Assembly (NCBI GenBank): GCA_947458305.1
Contig: CANGZO010000087.1
Span: 1 to 9,083 of the forward strand
From: Comamonadaceae bacterium
GTDB lineage: Bacteria > Pseudomonadota > Gammaproteobacteria > Burkholderiales > Burkholderiaceae_C
Length of the DNA: 9,083 nt
Direction of reading: 5' to 3'
In this document: piece by piece, positions 5,767-9,083 of the stretch
Position numbering within the stretch: the first letter of the stretch is position 1
Layout of the letters: each line of letters begins with the position of its first letter
The notes under the pieces: model-generated
What the model was told of the DNA's origin: nothing
The model's database searches: none
Seen by the model: only the letters and a program-made list of their open reading frames with translations
Translations under genes and position numbers: made by a program

Positions 5767-8700
5767 ATGCCTGTCTCCCCCATCTCTCCTGGTTTCATTG
5801 CCCTGCACAGCCACCGCTCCGAGCGGCTGGCCGACACCCTGACGGGCTGGCTGCGCGCGCACCCGCTGGACCCGTTGGAGAGCGAGGTGGTGCTGGTGCA
5901 AAGCAACGGCATGGCCGAGTGGATCAAGATCGAGTTGGCGCGCCAGGGCGGCGTGTGCGCGGCCACGCGGGTGGAGTTGCCTTCGCGCTTTTTGTGGCGC
6001 ACCTACCGGCAGGTGCTGGGAGGAAAAAATGTGCCGCCCGACTCGCCGCTGGACAAACTGCCCATGACCTGGCGTTTGATGGCTTTGCTGCCCACTTGCT
6101 TGAATGATCCTGTCTTTAAGCCTGTGGCCGGTTTTTTGCGCGGCGATGAACCCGACCGCCTGCTGCAACTGGCCAGCCGCTTGGCAGATTTGTTTGACCA
6201 ATACCAAATCTACCGCCCCGATTGGCTGCAAGACTGGGCCGCCGGACGCGATGTGTTGCGCAAGGCTGCGGGTTCAGATGCATTGGCCCAAGACCAACTC
6301 TGGCAGGCCGAGCTGTGGCGGCGCGTGTTGGCCACCTTGGATGACAGCCAGCGCCAAGCCACCCGCCCAGCGCTGCATGCGCGGGCGCTGGCGCATTTGC
6401 AGTCGGGTCAGCCCCTGGCCAGCGCGGTGGCGCGGCGGGTGTCGGTGTTTGGCATGAGCCACATGCCGGGGCAACTGCTGGAGATGCTGGCGGCGCTGGC
6501 CCAGCACAGCCAGGTGATGTTGGCCGTGCCCAACCCGTGCCAGTACCACTGGGGCGACATCATCGATGGGCGCGAATGGCTGCAGGCCGAGCGGCGTCGA
6601 CACGAGTATCGGGGCGAGGCGTTGGCCGCTTTGCCGATGGCGCAGATGCACCTGCACGCGCCCACGCTTTTGGCCGCCTGGGGGCGACAGGGGCGTGACT
6701 TCATTCGTCAGCTCGACGCGTTTGATGACCTGCAAGCGGCCAAGCAACTCACGCAGTGGCCTCGCCTGGACTTTTTTGAAGATGTACCCGGCGAAAACGT
6801 CACGCGCATGCTGGCGCAGTTGCAGCGGCGCATCCGCGACTTGGAGCCTTCCAGCGGTGGTGCCGCACCCCAAGCACTGACATCGGGTGATCCATCACTG
6901 GTTTTCAAAATCGCCCACAGCCCGGTGCGCGAGCTGGAGGTGCTGCACGACCAATTGCTGCAGTGGTTCCACACCCCGCCGTGCGACGAGAGCCTGTCGC
7001 CGCGCGATGTGGTGGTCATGGTGCCCGACATCGAAGTCATGGCCCCGGCGATCCGCGCCGTGTTTGGCCAGTACAAGCGCGCCGATGCGCGCTTCATCCC
7101 CTATGACATTGCCGACTTGGGCGCTCAGGCCACAAATGGGCTGATTCATGCGGTTGAATGGCTGCTGGCCTTGCCGCAGCAGCGCAGCCGCATGAGCGAG
7201 CTGGTCGAGTTGCTCGAAGTGCCTGCCTTGGCTGCCCGCTTTGGCCTGGGCGAAGAGGGCTTGCCCACACTGACACGCTGGATGGCGGGCTCGGGCATCC
7301 GCTGGGGCTTGTCGGCCGAGCACCGCGCAGGCCTAGGGTTGGGGATGTGCGGCGAGGACAACTCGGCGCTGTTCGGCATGCAACGCATGCTGATGGGTTA
7401 TGCCTGCGGGGCAGACCCGGTGGATGTCGATGCGCCAGGGGCCACGCCTTACCCCGAAGTGGGCGGGCTCGATGCCGAGCTGGCCGGGTCACTCGCGCAC
7501 CTGCTGCAGGCCTTGATCGACTGGTGGCAAACCGCCACGCAAGATGCCACCCCTGCCCAATGGGCCGAGCGGGGCCGCGCCATGCTGGCCGCGATGTTCA
7601 AGCCACGCGACGACAACGACCGCAACGCGATCGCGGCACTCGACCAAGCGCTGACCGACTGGGTGCGGGCCTGCGCTGAGGCCGGTTTTAACCAGGCTGT
7701 ACCGCTGGCCGTGGCCCGTTCGGCTTGGCTCGAAACACTCAAAACACCCCGACTCGAGCAACGCTTTCGGGCTGGGGGCGTGACCTTTTGCACGCTCATG
7801 CCGATGCGGGCCATCCCGTTCAAGGCCGTGTGCTTGCTGGGCATGAACGACGGCGACTACCCGCGCCGCAGCCCGCGCGCAGACTTTGACCTGATGGGCC
7901 AGCCCGGCATGAGCCGCCCCGGCGACCGATCGCGCCGCGACGACGACCGCCAGCTGATGCTCGAAGCCTTGTTGTCGGCCAGGCAAGTGCTTTATGTGAG
8001 CTGGAGTGGCCGCAGCGTGCGCGACAACAGCGAGCAACCGCCCTCGGTGCTGGTCTCGCAACTGCGTGACGAAATCGACCTGCTGTGGGGCAAAGGCACG
8101 GCTGAACGTCTGACCACCGTGCATCCGCTGCAAGCCTTCAGCCGCACTTATTTTGAAGAGGGCAGTGTTTTGCAGACCTATGCCAAAGAGTGGCGTGCGG
8201 CCCAGAATAGATCGCCACGCTTCGCTCGCGATGACGAGGGTTGGAAGGATGGCGAGCACGAGGGAGCAGGAGGCGATCCATGCCTGTTGCCCCCGCTCGA
8301 ATCCGCCCACGGCGTGCCCGTCATCACACTCGCCCAACTCGCCCGCTTCCTGCGCAAGCCTGTGAGCGCATTTTTCCGCGAACGCCTGCAGGTGCACCTG
8401 GATGGCGAGCGCAGCGAACTGCACGACGAGGAACTGTTTGGTTTGGGCGGTCTGGATCTGTACCAGCTGATCGACCACGAACTGGCGCATGTCCCCACCG
8501 CGCTGAAAGCAGACACCTTGCCCGCACATGTGCAGCAGGTGGTGCAGCGCTTGCGCCAGGCCGGGGCCTTGCCGCTGGCGGGCGTGGGCGCGCTGGCTGC
8601 AGAAAATCTCAAAGCCCGACTGCAGGCCATGTTGGGCGCAGCGCTTAACGAGCGGGAGGCTTACCCCAATACAGCTCAGCGCTTTTTGGTGGACTGGGCA

Positions 8701-9083
8701 CATTCCCAAGTCGGCTTGCAAGACGCGCTGGGTGATGTGCTGATAGGTGAGGGGGGACTGATGTCCTTGCACCTGCGCGCCAGCGATCTGGCCAGCTTCA
8801 AGAACCAAAAGCCGCAGGCCCATCCGGACAAGCTGATCGACATCTGGCTGCTGTCGCTGGCCGCTGCCGCCATGGACCAGCCCTTGAGGTGTGTGGTGGT
8901 GGGCCGCAACGCCGTGTTGCGCATTGACGAACAAGAGCCAGAAGCCGCCCGCGCTCAGTTGACCGCGCTGTTGGCGGTTTGGGCCGAGGGCATGCGTTGG
9001 CCGCTGCCCTTGCCGCCTGGTGTCGCGCTGCAGTGGCTCAAAGACCCGGAGAACCTCAACGCGCTGGCCGATGCCTATGAAGG
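5767..9083 (+). CDS. recC: exodeoxyribonuclease V subunit gamma (RecC), 3' end outside the window
   Basis: RecC is the Chi-scanning subunit of RecBCD, which loads at double-strand ends, unwinds and resects DNA and hands it to RecA. I translated the frame by eye from 5767 to the edge: 1105 codons, no stop and no frameshift. Family blocks in order are LVQSNGMAEWIKIELA (N-terminus), RLADLFDQYQIYRPDWL, NPCQYHWGDI, FKIAHSPVRELEVLHDQLL, PRDVVVMVPDIE, GSGIRWGL, then TFCTLMPMRAIPFKAVCLLGMNDGDYPR, GDRSRRDDDRQLMLEALLSA, RSVRDNSEQPPSVLV, and RKPVSAFFRERLQV near the C-terminal nuclease-like region. The last residues (ADAYEG) match a stretch near the RecC C-terminus, so only some tens of residues are missing. 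ATGs at 5698 and 5716 are in frame upstream; 5767 is chosen because similarity starts just after it, though it lacks a clear ribosome-binding site. Residues of about 814-839 derive from an inserted palindromic repeat. recB and recD usually follow. Confidence 0.95.
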   Translation, partial: MPVSPISPGFIALHSHRSERLADTLTGWLRAHPLDPLESEVVLVQSNGMAEWIKIELARQGGVCAATRVELPSRFLWRTYRQVLGGKNVPPDSPLDKLPMTWRLMALLPTCLNDPVFKPVAGFLRGDEPDRLLQLASRLADLFDQYQIYRPDWLQDWAAGRDVLRKAAGSDALAQDQLWQAELWRRVLATLDDSQRQATRPALHARALAHLQSGQPLASAVARRVSVFGMSHMPGQLLEMLAALAQHSQVMLAVPNPCQYHWGDIIDGREWLQAERRRHEYRGEALAALPMAQMHLHAPTLLAAWGRQGRDFIRQLDAFDDLQAAKQLTQWPRLDFFEDVPGENVTRMLAQLQRRIRDLEPSSGGAAPQALTSGDPSLVFKIAHSPVRELEVLHDQLLQWFHTPPCDESLSPRDVVVMVPDIEVMAPAIRAVFGQYKRADARFIPYDIADLGAQATNGLIHAVEWLLALPQQRSRMSELVELLEVPALAARFGLGEEGLPTLTRWMAGSGIRWGLSAEHRAGLGLGMCGEDNSALFGMQRMLMGYACGADPVDVDAPGATPYPEVGGLDAELAGSLAHLLQALIDWWQTATQDATPAQWAERGRAMLAAMFKPRDDNDRNAIAALDQALTDWVRACAEAGFNQAVPLAVARSAWLETLKTPRLEQRFRAGGVTFCTLMPMRAIPFKAVCLLGMNDGDYPRRSPRADFDLMGQPGMSRPGDRSRRDDDRQLMLEALLSARQVLYVSWSGRSVRDNSEQPPSVLVSQLRDEIDLLWGKGTAERLTTVHPLQAFSRTYFEEGSVLQTYAKEWRAAQNRSPRFARDDEGWKDGEHEGAGGDPCLLPPLESAHGVPVITLAQLARFLRKPVSAFFRERLQVHLDGERSELHDEELFGLGGLDLYQLIDHELAHVPTALKADTLPAHVQQVVQRLRQAGALPLAGVGALAAENLKARLQAMLGAALNEREAYPNTAQRFLVDWAHSQVGLQDALGDVLIGEGGLMSLHLRASDLASFKNQKPQAHPDKLIDIWLLSLAAAAMDQPLRCVVVGRNAVLRIDEQEPEAARAQLTALLAVWAEGMRWPLPLPPGVALQWLKDPENLNALADAYE
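8207..8281. repeat. palindromic interspersed-repeat-like element inserted in frame within recC
   Basis: The ends form an inverted repeat: ATAGATCGCC (8207-8216) against GGCGATCCAT (8272-8281), 9 of 10 matching, with GATCGCC/GGCGATC perfect. A second inverted repeat lies inside, ATCGC (8211-8215) with GCGAT (8228-8232). On the - strand the core reads GTCATCGCGAGCGAAGCG followed by TGGCGATC, which strongly resembles the dispersed GTCATTGCGAGCGAAGCG...GCAATC repeats of many bacterial genomes, and it gives the tell-tale peptide VIASEAWRSI. In recC it encodes roughly NRSPRFARDDEGWKDGEHEG plus a few residues, without breaking the frame. Confidence 0.7.

Noticed and set aside
5475..6002. Longer version of the repeat protein starting at 6002 on the - strand
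   Set aside because: The extra N-terminal part is antisense to recC and the divergent promoter region; the ATG at 5474 begins a proper signal peptide.
7489..8934. 481-codon open frame on the - strand within recC
   Set aside because: It is antisense to a clear, intact recC frame, has low-complexity His/Gln/Ala-rich composition and no family motifs; GC-rich codon use often leaves this antisense frame open.

Overview
The window looks like part of a betaproteobacterial chromosome, most likely Burkholderiales and close to Comamonadaceae. The basis is the recC and acyl-CoA ligase sequences, which resemble that group from memory, and GC-rich third positions in recC. No database search was run.

Layout. 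(1) 1-1197, + strand: an alpha/beta-hydrolase whose reading frame is already open at the left edge, followed by about 295 bp without a gene. (2) 1493-2565, + strand: a two-gene membrane operon, lrgA-lrgB, whose stop and start codons overlap as GTGA. (3) 2843-3292, + strand: a broken SRAP (YedK/HMCES-type) gene with a normal N-terminus, an active-site Asn changed to Ile and an abrupt end of homology near 3136. It is followed by a short patch with direct repeats and a tRNA-3'-end-like stretch, and then a strong 12-bp hairpin. (4) 3314-5474, - strand: a fatty-acyl-CoA ligase and, upstream of it on the same strand, a small exported protein made almost wholly of six exact 16-residue repeats. (5) 5767-9083, + strand: recC (exodeoxyribonuclease V gamma), divergent from the repeat protein and cut by the right edge close to its C-terminus.

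The genes do not form one pathway. LrgA and LrgB should act together in the inner membrane. The ligase would feed acyl-CoA metabolism. RecC belongs to the RecBCD repair enzyme, whose recB and recD genes probably lie beyond the right edge. The remaining genes are isolated.

Two things stand out. First, a roughly 75-bp dispersed-repeat-like palindromic element (about 8207-8281) sits in frame inside recC and adds a foreign peptide to a linker. Second, the exported six-repeat protein (5076-5474) has a beta-flower-like repeat and an unusual aromatic C-terminal tail. I see no CRISPR array, complete tRNA or rRNA gene, transposase or obvious defence island.
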